A DNA stretch of 64,000 bases from Nocardioides halotolerans DSM 19273 (GTDB lineage: Bacteria; Actinomycetota; Actinomycetes; Propionibacteriales; Nocardioidaceae): positions 444,727 through 508,726 of the forward strand of contig NZ_AUGT01000009.1 of NCBI RefSeq assembly GCF_000422805.1, read 5' to 3'. Positions 33,678-42,101 of this stretch are shown one piece after another. A program made the position numbers and the translations under genes. Numbering within the stretch: position 1 is the first letter of the stretch; every line of letters starts with the position of its first letter. The notes under the pieces were generated by a model, which worked only from the letters and a program-made list of their open reading frames with translations, was not told the origin of the DNA and did no database searches.

Positions 33678-34766
33678 ATGTCCGACGCCCGTGCCCGCGC
33701 CCGCGATCTCGGCATCGCGATCGGCGCGCTGCCGACCGGCCCCACCAACTCCGTGCTCGACGTCGAGGGCGTCGGCCTCGGCCACGTCACGATCACGAGG
33801 GACACGGCGCGGACCGGCGTCACCTGCCTCTACCTCGCCGACGACACCTACCCGCGCCCGCTCGTGGGCGGCGGCGCGGTGCTCAACGGGCTGGGTGACT
33901 GCACGGGGTTCCTGCCCCTCCAGGAGTCCGGGCTGTTCGAGTCGCCGGTCTGGCTCACGTCGACCAGCCAGGTCGGCCGGGTCTTCGATGCCGCGTTCCA
34001 GCTCGAGCTGGGCCGCCACCCCGACATCGCCGACGACATCTTCGTGCCCGTCGTGGCCGAGTGCGACGACTCGTTCCTCAACGACGTCCGCACCATGTGG
34101 GTCCAGCCCGAGGACGTGCGGGCCGCGCACGAGGCGGCGCTCGCGTCGCGCGGCTCGACGAGCCCCCCGGACGAGGGTTCGGTCGGCAGCGGCACCGGGA
34201 TGTCCTGCCTCGGGTTCAAGGGCGGCATCGGCACGTCGTCGCGGGTGGCGCCCGGTGGGCACACGGTCGCGGTGCTGCTGATGACGAACTTCGGCCAGCG
34301 CTCCCGCCTGACCGTCGACGGCGTCCCGGTCGGCCGGCTGCTCCCCGCGCCCGTCGCCCCGCCCCAGCGACAGCCACCTCCGGCGGGCTCGTGCATCGGC
34401 GTCGTCGTGACCGACGCGCCCGTCGACCCGCTCGGCTGCCAGCGGCTCGCCGCCCGGGTCGGGCTCGGGCTCGCGCGGACCGGCTCCACGGCCCACCACG
34501 GCAGCGGCGAGATCTTCCTGGCGGCGAGCACCACCGCCCGCACCGACCGCGACCTCACGGCGCTCGACACCGGCCCGCGCCTCGCCGGGCGGGCGCTGGA
34601 CGACCTCTTCGAGGCGGTCGTCGACTCCGCCGAGGAGGCGGTCCTCAACTCCTTGCTGATGTCGCCCACGACCGTCGGCCGTGGCGGCAACACCTCCGAG
34701 GGTCTCGACCCCGACACCGTGGTGCGGCTGCTGCGCGAGCACGGGCGCCTCGGAGACCCCGCGTGA
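33678..34766 (+). CDS. P1 family (DmpA-type) aminopeptidase
   Basis: A 362-residue S58/P1 peptidase. DmpA-type enzymes cut themselves before a nucleophilic serine; the expected glycine-serine junction is in PAGSCIGVVVTDAP (about residue 240). Other marks are TNSVLDVEGVGLGHVTI near the start and VLNSLLMSPTTVGRGG near the end. These enzymes release N-terminal residues, including D- and beta-amino acids, from peptides. ATG at 33678 is preferred to one at 33660, which lies in the operator. It overlaps the CocE-type gene by 4 bases. Confidence 0.88.
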   Translation: MSDARARARDLGIAIGALPTGPTNSVLDVEGVGLGHVTITRDTARTGVTCLYLADDTYPRPLVGGGAVLNGLGDCTGFLPLQESGLFESPVWLTSTSQVGRVFDAAFQLELGRHPDIADDIFVPVVAECDDSFLNDVRTMWVQPEDVRAAHEAALASRGSTSPPDEGSVGSGTGMSCLGFKGGIGTSSRVAPGGHTVAVLLMTNFGQRSRLTVDGVPVGRLLPAPVAPPQRQPPPAGSCIGVVVTDAPVDPLGCQRLAARVGLGLARTGSTAHHGSGEIFLAASTTARTDRDLTALDTGPRLAGRALDDLFEAVVDSAEEAVLNSLLMSPTTVGRGGNTSEGLDPDTVVRLLREHGRLGDPA

Positions 34767-36655
34767 CGGGCACCGAGCGCTCGGTCCGGATCGCGATGGC
34801 GGACGGCGTCGAGCTGGCCGCCACCCTCTTCCTGCCCGACACGGCCGAGCCGCAGCCGTGCCTGCTCGAGGCGCTGCCCTACCGCAAGGACGACCTCACC
34901 TCGTCGTACGCCGAGGGCTACCGGACGCTGCGCGACGAGCACTCGTACGCCGTGTGCCGGGTCGACCTCCGCGGCACCGGCTCGTCGGGCGGCGACGCCA
35001 CCGACGAGTACCCCGCGGTCGAGCGCACCGACCTCTGCGCGGTCATCGCCTGGCTCGCCGAGCAGGACTGGTGCGACGGCAACGTCGGGATGTGGGGCAC
35101 GTCCTACAGCGGGTTCAACTCGCTGCAGATCGCGGCGGAGCGGCCGCCGGCGCTCAAGGCGATCGCGGCGATCTACGCCAGCGACGACCGCTGGACCGAC
35201 GACGTGCACTGGCGCGGCGACGCGCTGCGGCTGGTCGACCTCGTCGACTACTGCCACTACATGACGCCGATGTGCCTGCTGCCGCCCGTGCCGGCGGAGT
35301 GGCCCGGCGACGGGCAGGGGTGGCGCGAGGAGTGGATGCGGCGGTGGGAGACCAACGAGCCCTGGCTGCTCACCTGGCTGCGCGAGAACCGCGACGGTCC
35401 CTACTGGCAGGCGGGCTCGCTCCGCCACCTCGGCTACGACCGCATCCAGTGCCCGACGATGATCGTCGCGGGCTGGGCGGACGGCTACCGCAACAACACC
35501 TTCCGCACCGTCGCCGGGCTGGGCGCGGCCGGTACGCCGTGGCGGCTGCTCGCCGGCCCGTGGGCGCACGCCGACCCGGCCACCGCCATCCCCGGGCCGC
35601 GCATCGACCTCGACCGCGAGCTGGTCGCCTGGTGGGACCGCTGGCTCCGCGGCAGCGCGGAGGCAGAGTGGGAGGACCGCGCCGACGTCTTCGTGCGCAC
35701 CTCGACCGTGCCCGCACCCGACCTCGAGCTCCACGAGGGCTACTGGGTGTCCGGGCCGTGGCCGGTCGCCGAGCCGTCGTCGCTGGAGCTCGCAATCGAG
35801 GGCGAGCGGACGCTCGCCGTCGAGCCGGACGTCGGCACGGCTGCCTGGATCGACTGCGCCGGCCACCTGCCGTGGGGGCTCTCGACCGACCAGCGCCTCG
35901 ACGACGCGCGTTCGCTCATGTGGGACTTCGACGTGCAGCCCGTCGTCGTCGGGCAGCCGTCGGTGTCGCTCGACCTGTCCGCCTCGACCGAGCTGGCCTC
36001 GCTCTCGGTGAAGCTGTGCGACGTGTTCCCCGACGGCACCTCGGCGCTGGTGACCCGCGGGACCCTCGACCTCGCGCGCGTCGACCTCACGCAGCCGGTG
36101 CGGCTGCTCCTCGACGCCTGCGCCTACCAGCCGGACCCGGGCCACCGGCTCCGCCTGTCGGTCGCGGGCGCGGACTGGCCGAACACGATCGCGCCGCCCG
36201 GACCGCTCGAGCTGACCGTGCGCGGCGGCACGCTGTCCCTGCCCCTCTGGACGGCGCCGCGGACCGACTCCGGCGTCGAGCCGCCGCTCTTCCGGCCCGG
36301 CGCCGACCGCTCGTCGGAGGAGGTCGGCGACGTCGTCTGGTCGATCACCGACGACGTGCTGCGGCGGACGACCACCGCACGCACGCACGTCGTGTCGTCG
36401 TACGACGTCCCGGGGGAGGGCGCCGCGCTCGAGGACTACCGGGGCGAGGTCGGGGTGGACCGCCGCACGTTCGCCCAGTGGGCGGACGCCGAGACGACGT
36501 ACCGCCTCACCTGGCCGGGCGTCGACGTGCGCGTGACGTCGACGCTGCGCGTCGACATCGGCGCCGAGGGCTACGACGTGGTCATCGTGGCCGACGCGTT
36601 CGACGACGAGGACCAGGTCGGCCACCGGGAGTGGCGGGAGCGGATCCCGCGCTAG
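34763..36655 (+). CDS. CocE/NonD-family serine hydrolase (X-Pro dipeptidyl peptidase type)
   Basis: A 630-residue hydrolase: an N-terminal alpha/beta domain with the nucleophile GTSYSG (about residue 115), the Asp in GWADGYRNN (about 240) and the His in PWAHADPATAI; a C-terminal jelly-roll domain (about 330-600). The family includes cocaine esterase and X-Pro peptidases, so ester, amide or peptide substrates are possible. No signal peptide. GTG start overlapping the P1 peptidase stop (GTGA) indicates coupling and a common substrate pathway. Confidence 0.88.
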   Translation: MTGTERSVRIAMADGVELAATLFLPDTAEPQPCLLEALPYRKDDLTSSYAEGYRTLRDEHSYAVCRVDLRGTGSSGGDATDEYPAVERTDLCAVIAWLAEQDWCDGNVGMWGTSYSGFNSLQIAAERPPALKAIAAIYASDDRWTDDVHWRGDALRLVDLVDYCHYMTPMCLLPPVPAEWPGDGQGWREEWMRRWETNEPWLLTWLRENRDGPYWQAGSLRHLGYDRIQCPTMIVAGWADGYRNNTFRTVAGLGAAGTPWRLLAGPWAHADPATAIPGPRIDLDRELVAWWDRWLRGSAEAEWEDRADVFVRTSTVPAPDLELHEGYWVSGPWPVAEPSSLELAIEGERTLAVEPDVGTAAWIDCAGHLPWGLSTDQRLDDARSLMWDFDVQPVVVGQPSVSLDLSASTELASLSVKLCDVFPDGTSALVTRGTLDLARVDLTQPVRLLLDACAYQPDPGHRLRLSVAGADWPNTIAPPGPLELTVRGGTLSLPLWTAPRTDSGVEPPLFRPGADRSSEEVGDVVWSITDDVLRRTTTARTHVVSSYDVPGEGAALEDYRGEVGVDRRTFAQWADAETTYRLTWPGVDVRVTSTLRVDIGAEGYDVVIVADAFDDEDQVGHREWRERIPR

Positions 36656-36682
36656 GTCGCAGGCCGAGGCACGACGTGCGAA

Positions 36683-36712
36683 GGGCCCCGACCGCAGCTG
36701 CGGTCGGGGCCC
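36683..36712. terminator. Bidirectional terminator between cocE-like and cold-shock genes
   Basis: A 30-bp perfect palindrome centred on cgcagctgcg, with GGGCCCCGACC arms. It lies 28 bases after one stop and 13 bases beyond the other. Confidence 0.85.
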
Positions 36713-36724
36713 CTCGGGGTGAAG

Positions 36725-36928
36725 TCAGGCGACGCGGACGTTCTCGGCCTGCGGGCCCTTCGGCCCGGCCGTGACGTCGAACTCGACCTTCTGGTTCTCG
36801 TCGAGCGACTTGTAGCCGCTGGTCTGGATGGCGGAGTAGTGCACGAACACGTCCTCACCGCCACCGTCCTGCGCGATGAACCCGAAGCCCTTTTCGGCGT
36901 TGAACCACTTGACGGTTCCCTGAGCCAT
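36725..36928 (-). CDS. Cold-shock protein (CspA family)
   Basis: A 67-residue nucleic-acid chaperone. Both RNA-binding motifs are intact: KGFGFI (residues 13-18) and VFVHYSAI (27-34). The start [18 protein letters not shown] is nearly invariant in actinobacteria. It has a GGGAAA site before the ATG and a leader that could be as long as about 150 bases, which suits post-transcriptional control known for the family. Confidence 0.97.
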   Translation of the reverse strand: MAQGTVKWFNAEKGFGFIAQDGGGEDVFVHYSAIQTSGYKSLDENQKVEFDVTAGPKGPQAENVRVA

Positions 36929-37168
36929 GATCATTTCCCTTGTTCTGCTGGGAGCGGGGTGCTCCCGAGCTGCTGAAGACATCCACCTGTGCTGATGTCC
37001 AGCGAACCGAAGACCAGGGGTACGACATAAGAGCTGCGACTCTGGCGCAGCCAGGACGACTGGAGCAGCCGTCCCTTCAACGAGGACAACGGTAGGGCAT
37101 CGCAGCGGGATCGCGGATTTCCCGGCCGCACCCAGGTCACGCCGCGGCTCGTGTACGGCCGGCGTCGC
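36929..37168 (-). promoter_or_regulatory. Leader and promoter region of the cold-shock gene
   Basis: This 240-base stretch holds no gene. TACCGT on the minus strand (37089-37094) is the best -10 candidate, which would give a leader of about 150 bases. No clear -35 box. Long structured leaders are typical of cold-shock genes. Confidence 0.4.
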
Positions 37169-38332
37169 TCAGGCCGACAGCCCGCCCGAGCGGTAGGCGG
37201 CGCCGATCATCGAGACGAGCTGGGCGACGGCGTCCTCGCGCGGCGCGAACGGGCCGGGCCGGAAGTGCGGCGACTCGAGCCCGCGCTGCACCGACTCGCA
37301 GGCGGCCCAGTCCTGGCGGTTGGTGATGTCCCAGAACTCCACCGCCCCCGGCGCCCCCGACGCAGCCGCCGACGGCAGCGTGAGCCACGAGCACTCGACC
37401 CAGGTGCGGCCCGGCGCGAGCGGCACCATCCGGTGCGTCATCACGTAGTCGGGATGGGCCGAGACGAGCAGGTTGGGCAGCAGGTGGAGGTACTCCACCG
37501 CGGTCGGGTTCACGCCGGGCAGGGGAGTCGCGGCGAGCGACCCGTCCAGCGACATCGAGGCCATCCCGTCGCGCAGCACCATGCCGCCACCGATCCAGGT
37601 GCCCGGCAGGTCGTAGTTGTCGCCCGAGTCCGGCGGCGTGACCTGGCAGAGCTCGGGGTGGATCAGGGGGCAGTGGTAGCACTCGTGGTAGTTCTCCGCG
37701 ATCACCTTCCAGTTCGCGGCGACCTCGTAGGTGTGCCGGTCGGCGACCACCAGGGAGCCGATGTCGTACGGCGCGAGCATGCGCGCCAGGTCGCCGACGT
37801 ACCGCTCGAACGGCGGCACCTCGGCCGCGCCGACCGGGTGCGCCGCGTGTGCGAACACCCAGCCGTTCCAGACCTCGGCCGGCAGCTCGACCAGCCCGTG
37901 GTCCTCGAACGAGAACGACTCGACCTCGCGGAAGCCCGGCGCGCCCTTGAGGCGCCCGGAGAGGTCGTAGGTCCACGCGTGGTAGGGGCAGCTGATCATC
38001 CGCTTGGTCGACTCGCCGCCGCTGTGCCCGTCGAGAGGCAGCAGCTCGTGGCCACGGTGCCGGCAGGTGTTGGCGAACAGGTTGACGCCGTCGCCGGCGC
38101 GCACCACCAGGCACGAGACGTCTCCGACGCGGACCGCACGCTGGGTGACCGTCCCCTCCGGCGGGAACAGGTCGTCGACGCGGCCGAGGCAGGTCCACGC
38201 CCCGGCGTACAGGTGCCGCCGCTCCCAGGTGAGCACGTCGTCGGAGGTGTAGGCCTCCGCGGGCAGCATCTGCACGAGCTCGCGGTCGGCGGGCGGTGCG
38301 AGGTGGCTGATGTCGCGGCTGGCGTCGATCAC
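37169..38332 (-). CDS. Rieske oxygenase alpha subunit, N-demethylase type
   Basis: A 387-residue Rieske non-haem iron oxygenase. The 2Fe-2S ligands are C90/H92 (CRHRGH) and C115/H118 (CPYHAWTY). The mononuclear iron histidines are H220 and H225 in ENYHECYHCPLIH. The close spacing and the CPLIHPEL motif are typical of the group that demethylates quaternary amines (glycine betaine, stachydrine, carnitine-type enzymes) rather than arenes. It is cytoplasmic and needs a reductase, not seen nearby. GTG start at 38332; divergent from a TetR gene only 26 bases away. Confidence 0.88.
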   Translation of the reverse strand: MIDASRDISHLAPPADRELVQMLPAEAYTSDDVLTWERRHLYAGAWTCLGRVDDLFPPEGTVTQRAVRVGDVSCLVVRAGDGVNLFANTCRHRGHELLPLDGHSGGESTKRMISCPYHAWTYDLSGRLKGAPGFREVESFSFEDHGLVELPAEVWNGWVFAHAAHPVGAAEVPPFERYVGDLARMLAPYDIGSLVVADRHTYEVAANWKVIAENYHECYHCPLIHPELCQVTPPDSGDNYDLPGTWIGGGMVLRDGMASMSLDGSLAATPLPGVNPTAVEYLHLLPNLLVSAHPDYVMTHRMVPLAPGRTWVECSWLTLPSAAASGAPGAVEFWDITNRQDWAACESVQRGLESPHFRPGPFAPREDAVAQLVSMIGAAYRSGGLSA

Positions 38333-38345
38333 GGCAGTTCCCGTC

Positions 38346-38351
38346 TAGTGT
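38346..38351 (+). promoter_or_regulatory. Leaderless promoter of the TetR gene
   Basis: TAGTGT seven bases before the ATG at 38359. The same bases overlap the start region of the divergent Rieske gene, so the regulator bound here could affect both. The TACTGAC palindrome found elsewhere in the island is absent. Confidence 0.5.
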
Positions 38352-38358
38352 TCGCGCC

Positions 38359-38964
38359 ATGGCGGGCAGGGCGCGGCGTGCGGTGGAGGTGCGCCGGGAG
38401 GAGATCCTCTCGACGACGGTCGAGCTGCTCGACCGGGTCGGGCTGGCGGACACGCGGGTGGCCGACGTGGCGGTGGCGCTCGACGTGAGCCCCGCGCTGG
38501 TCTTCTACCACTTCGGCACCAAGGACGACCTGGTCGCCGAGGCGTTCGCCCACGCGGTGGAGAAGGGCCTGCACCGGATGGAGAAGGCCGCGACCGGCGA
38601 CGACCCCGTCGAGCGACTGCGGCGCGTGCTGCGTCTCTACGGGCCGACCGGCCGCGCGACCGGCTGGCGGATCTGGATCGACGCCTGGGCGGTGGCCCAG
38701 CGCGACCCGCACATCCGCACGGTGCTCCAGCGCCTGGACCACCAGTGGCAGGACATCCTGCGCAGCGTGGTCGACGACGGCGTGGCCTCCGGCGTCTTCA
38801 CCTGCGCCGACCCGGCGGCGACCGTGGCCCGCCTCTCGGCGCTGGTCGACGGGCTGTCGGTCGCCGCGGTGGTGCACCGCAGCGTGAGCCGTGACCAGCT
38901 GCGCAGCTGGGTGGCCGGCCAGCTCGCGGTGGAGCTCGGCGTGGACGTGGCCACGCTCGACTGA
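38359..38964 (+). CDS. TetR-family regulator (BetI-like)
   Basis: A 201-residue TetR protein. The HTH is in residues 16-60 (VEVRREEILSTTVELLDRVG, DVAVALDVSPALVFYHFGTK). The C-terminal ligand domain carries WIDAWAVAQRDPHI and is of the kind seen in BetI-like regulators of choline/betaine genes. It lies among the Rieske and sarcosine oxidase-like genes and is the best candidate to bind the TACTGAC palindromes, though none lies at its own promoter. A repeat arm follows its stop. Confidence 0.88.
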   Translation: MAGRARRAVEVRREEILSTTVELLDRVGLADTRVADVAVALDVSPALVFYHFGTKDDLVAEAFAHAVEKGLHRMEKAATGDDPVERLRRVLRLYGPTGRATGWRIWIDAWAVAQRDPHIRTVLQRLDHQWQDILRSVVDDGVASGVFTCADPAATVARLSALVDGLSVAAVVHRSVSRDQLRSWVAGQLAVELGVDVATLD

Positions 38965-38969
38965 GGTTC

Positions 38970-39055
38970 CCCGGTGGTCGAGGAGGTCGCGCAGCGCCGG
39001 CCCCCGATGGTTGAGGAGGTCGCGCAGCGACCGTCTCGAAACCCCCGCAGCGAAG
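38970..39055. repeat. REP-like element, one full and one truncated arm
   Basis: A cut-off arm at 38973-39000 and a complete arm at 39009-39042 (ggttgaggaggtcgcgcagc ... gtctcgaaacc), followed by ccgcagcgaaggcaccc, the reverse complement of the spacer used in other copies. It lies in the gap between the convergent TetR and sarcosine oxidase-like genes. Confidence 0.75.
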
Positions 39056-39074
39056 GCACCCGACCCATCCATCG

Positions 39075-40232
39075 TCACACCAGCCAGTGCGCTTGGTAGT
39101 CGGGCTCGGTGAGCGCCGGCCGGTCCAGCCCGAACGCCGACACGTCCGACCTGGTCTCCCCGGTCGTCACCAGGTCGGCGAGCACCCGCCCGAAGGTCGG
39201 CACGAACTTGAACCCGTGCGCCGCGCCCAGGCCCACGACCACCCGCTCGTGCCCGGGCACCGGCGCCATCACGAAGTCGCGGTCGGGCGTCAGCGTGTAC
39301 TGGCAGCGCAGGCGACGTACGGCGGGACCCACTCCGGGCAGCATCCGCTGCATGTGCTGGACCAGCCGCGCCTCCATGGCGGGGTCGGGGTCGCTGGTCC
39401 GGTCGTCGGGGTCGACCGAGGGACCGCCGCAGTCCTGGGCCGCCTTGACCGTGCCCTCGCCGTAGGTCGGGAAGCCGTAGAACGACGGGTCGTCCATCCA
39501 GATCCAGAGCGGCAGGTGCGCAAACCGGTCGGGGTGCTCGAGGCCGAAGTAGGTGACCTGCTCCAGCGTCACCTCGAGCGGGATCCGCAGGCCGAGGTGG
39601 CCGACCACGTCGTTGACCCACGCGTCCGCGGCGACCACCACGCCGCGGGCCGTGACCTCGGCGCCGTCGGTGGTGACGCGGACGCCCGCGTCGCCGAGGT
39701 CCTCGAGACCCAGCACGGGGGAGTGGTCGCGCAGCACCGCGCCGAGCGAGCGCGCGCGATCGTGCAGCACGGCGGTGGTGCGGCCCGCGGGGACGATGCC
39801 CGCGTCGGCCTGGAACAGCCCGAGCGTCCCCTGCGGCACCCGCAGCTGTGGCCAGCGCACCATCACCTGGTCGGCGTCGAGGGCCTCGTAGGCGATGCCG
39901 ACCTCGTCCATCGACTGCGTGTAGTCGACGGGCGCGATCGCCGGGTCGGGCGGGAAGAGGTCGACCCCGCCCGTGGTCGTGACGAGCGACGTGCCGGCCT
40001 CGCGCTCGAGGCGCGCCCAGTCGGCGTACGCCTCCTGCGTCAGCCGGACGTACGCCGGTGTGTGGTAGCTGTGCCGCAGGATCCGGCTGGTGTCGTGGCT
40101 GGCACCGCGCGCGTGGCCGAGCTCGAACCGCTCCAGACCCAGCACCCGGTGACCGCGCCGGGCCAGCTCCCAGGCCGTCGCGCTGCCGAGCCCGCCCAGC
40201 CCGACGACGATGTAGTCGTAGGTGTCAGCCAT
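39075..40232 (-). CDS. Sarcosine oxidase / N-methyltryptophan oxidase-type flavoprotein
   Basis: A 385-residue FAD oxidase of the monomeric sarcosine oxidase family. The dinucleotide fold is VVGLGGLGSATAWELARRG (start) with the ELGHARGASHDTSRI loop typical of the family. The cysteine that holds FAD covalently in the family is present in RCQYTLTPDRDF (near residue 315). It oxidises a secondary N-methyl amine to formaldehyde and the free amine. It overlaps the upstream Rieske gene by 8 bases, so the two enzymes are likely successive steps of N-demethylation. Confidence 0.9.
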   Translation of the reverse strand: MADTYDYIVVGLGGLGSATAWELARRGHRVLGLERFELGHARGASHDTSRILRHSYHTPAYVRLTQEAYADWARLEREAGTSLVTTTGGVDLFPPDPAIAPVDYTQSMDEVGIAYEALDADQVMVRWPQLRVPQGTLGLFQADAGIVPAGRTTAVLHDRARSLGAVLRDHSPVLGLEDLGDAGVRVTTDGAEVTARGVVVAADAWVNDVVGHLGLRIPLEVTLEQVTYFGLEHPDRFAHLPLWIWMDDPSFYGFPTYGEGTVKAAQDCGGPSVDPDDRTSDPDPAMEARLVQHMQRMLPGVGPAVRRLRCQYTLTPDRDFVMAPVPGHERVVVGLGAAHGFKFVPTFGRVLADLVTTGETRSDVSAFGLDRPALTEPDYQAHWLV

Positions 40233-41319
40233 CGCGGCGCTCCAGGAGCGGCAGCAGCCAGCGCCGGATGTCGAGGCTGTCGTCCTCCATCGGCGCGAAC
40301 CAGCCGTGCGCGTAGGCGCGCGACGACATCCCGCGCTGGACGGACTCGCAGATCGCCCAGTCCTGCTGGTTGACCAGGTGCCACAGCTCGGCCGCGTCGC
40401 TCGGGTCGAAGGCCGGGTCGGCGACCGCGTCGCGCGCGAACAGCAGCGAGCAGACCACCTCGGTCCGGTCGACCGCGCGCGGGTGCAGCACGAACGCCGC
40501 CACGTGGTCGGCGGACGCGGACAGCATCAGGTTGGGGTAGGCGAGGTCGCCCTTGTGCCGGACCCGCTCCTGCTCGTCGAGCCCCGGCAGGGGCGCCCGC
40601 TCGGTGGTGCCGGTCATCGTGAACGTCCACGCGCCCTCGCGGTGCGGGATCCCGCCGTCCCAGTCGAGGGCCGCCCCGCCGCCGGCGAACGACGGCACCA
40701 GCCGCGACAGCTCGGGGTGCACCGGGCCGCAGTGGTAGCACTCGTTGTAGTTCTCGAGCAGCACCTTGTAGTTGGCCGCGACGTCGTAGCGGAGCACCTG
40801 ACCGGTGACGAGGTCGCCGATGCCGTAGTTGCGCAGCGCCGCCTGCGCGTGCGCGACCTGCTCGGCCAGCGGCCGCGCCTGCTCCGGAGTGAGGTGGACG
40901 AACACGAACCCCTGCCACGTCTCGACGCCCACCGGGTGCAGCGCGAACGCCGCGGGGTCCGCCACCGTCGCGTGCGGCGCCTTCAGCAGCGAGCCGTCGA
41001 GCGCGTAGGTCCACGAGTGGTAGGGGCAGCGCAGCGAGCCCGCGTCCCGCGCGGGCTGCCCGGGCGCGCACAGCTGCGAGCCGCGGTGCCGGCAGACGTT
41101 GTACGCCGCGTGCAGCGTGCCGTCCTCGTCGCTCGTGACCAGCACCGACTCGCCCCCGACGTCGACCGCGACCACCCGCTTGGGCGTGCCGAGCCCGAGG
41201 TCGTCCACCCGCCCGGCGCAGTACCACTCGGCGTACAGCACCGCCTCGCGCTCGCTCGCCCAGTGCCCCTCGTCGACGTACATCTCGCGCGGCAGCGCAG
41301 CCTGCAGACCGTCCGTCAC
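40225..41319 (-). CDS. Rieske oxygenase alpha subunit, N-demethylase type (second copy)
   Basis: A 364-residue Rieske oxygenase of the same type as the one at 37169-38332. The cluster ligands are C76/H78 (CRHRG) and C98/H101 (CPYHSWTY); mononuclear iron histidines are H196 and H201 in ENYNECYHCGPVH. It is likely to demethylate a quaternary or tertiary amine, handing the product to the flavoprotein encoded downstream. GTG start with GAGGAG upstream. The palindrome at 41343-41362 lies just before it. Confidence 0.88.
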   Translation of the reverse strand: MTDGLQAALPREMYVDEGHWASEREAVLYAEWYCAGRVDDLGLGTPKRVVAVDVGGESVLVTSDEDGTLHAAYNVCRHRGSQLCAPGQPARDAGSLRCPYHSWTYALDGSLLKAPHATVADPAAFALHPVGVETWQGFVFVHLTPEQARPLAEQVAHAQAALRNYGIGDLVTGQVLRYDVAANYKVLLENYNECYHCGPVHPELSRLVPSFAGGGAALDWDGGIPHREGAWTFTMTGTTERAPLPGLDEQERVRHKGDLAYPNLMLSASADHVAAFVLHPRAVDRTEVVCSLLFARDAVADPAFDPSDAAELWHLVNQQDWAICESVQRGMSSRAYAHGWFAPMEDDSLDIRRWLLPLLERRDG

Positions 41320-41342
41320 GCCACGCTCCTCACTGTCTCCAC

Positions 41343-41362
41343 TACTGACTGGCGAGTCAGTA
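41343..41362. promoter_or_regulatory. Palindromic operator, copy 2
   Basis: TACTGACTGGCGAGTCAGTA, perfectly symmetric arms of 8 bases, 23 bases upstream of the Rieske gene that starts at 41319. It is the most regular member of the set. Confidence 0.7.
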
Positions 41363-41424
41363 AGAGCATGTCACGCCGACCTCCCGTTCCGGAAGACCAC
41401 GGCCCACGCCGGCCCGGCGTCCTG

Positions 41425-42075
41425 CCGCTGGTTCAGGAGGTCGCGCAGCGACCGTCTCGAAACCTCGCAAGCCGGGGCTGGGACTGAGCCACCGTGAGGA
41501 CGGCCGGCGGGTCCTGCCGCTGGTTGAGGAGGTCGCGCAGCGACCGTCTCGAAGCCTCGCAAGTCGGGGCTGGGACTGAGCCACCGTGAGGACGGCCGGC
41601 GGGTCCTGCCGCTGGTTGAGGAGGTCGCGCAGCGACCGTCTCGAAGCCTCGCAAGTCGGGGCTGGGACTGAGCCACCGTGAGGACGGCCGGCGGGTCCTG
41701 CCGCTGGTTGAGGAGGTCGCGCAGCGACCGTCTCGAAACCTCGCAAGTCGGGGCTGGGACGCAGGTGGGATCGGTCGCGCGGGTACCTACCCTGCGGAGG
41801 TTTCGAGACATGCTCTAGCGCGCCTTCCTCAACCAGCAGTGGGGATCGGTCGCGCCGAATGCCTACCCTGCGGAGGTTCCGAGACAGGCGCTAGCGCGCC
41901 TTCCTCAACCAGCGGTGGGGAGCGGTCGCGCGGGTGCCTACCCTGCGGAGGTTCCGAGACAGGCGCTAGCGCGCCTTCCTCAACCAGCGGTGGGGATCGG
42001 TCGCGCCGAATGCCTGCCCTGCGGAGGTTTCGAGACAGGCGCTGGCGCGCCTTCCTCGACCAGCGGTCGAGCGAC
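41425..42075. repeat. Expanded REP-like array: four left arms, then four right arms
   Basis: Left arms start at 41430, 41522, 41614 and 41706 with an exact 92-bp period. They are followed by right (inverted) arms at 41797, 41873, 41948 and 42023 with a 75-76-bp period. Inner stems of the right arms include aggcgc/gcgcct with loops GCTA or GCCA. Together with the Rieske promoter it fills the 782-base gap between the Rieske gene and the transporter operon; I see no gene in it. Both strands remain open for long stretches only because the repeat lacks stops. Confidence 0.85.
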
Positions 42076-42101
42076 CCGGTCTTTCCGCGCAAAGCCGGGT
42101 A

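Noticed and set aside
41357..42092. Several small frames within the repeat array near 41.4-42.1 kb
   Set aside because: They encode periodic peptides such as SRNLRR and FETVAARPPQP, which are translations of repeat arms, not genes.
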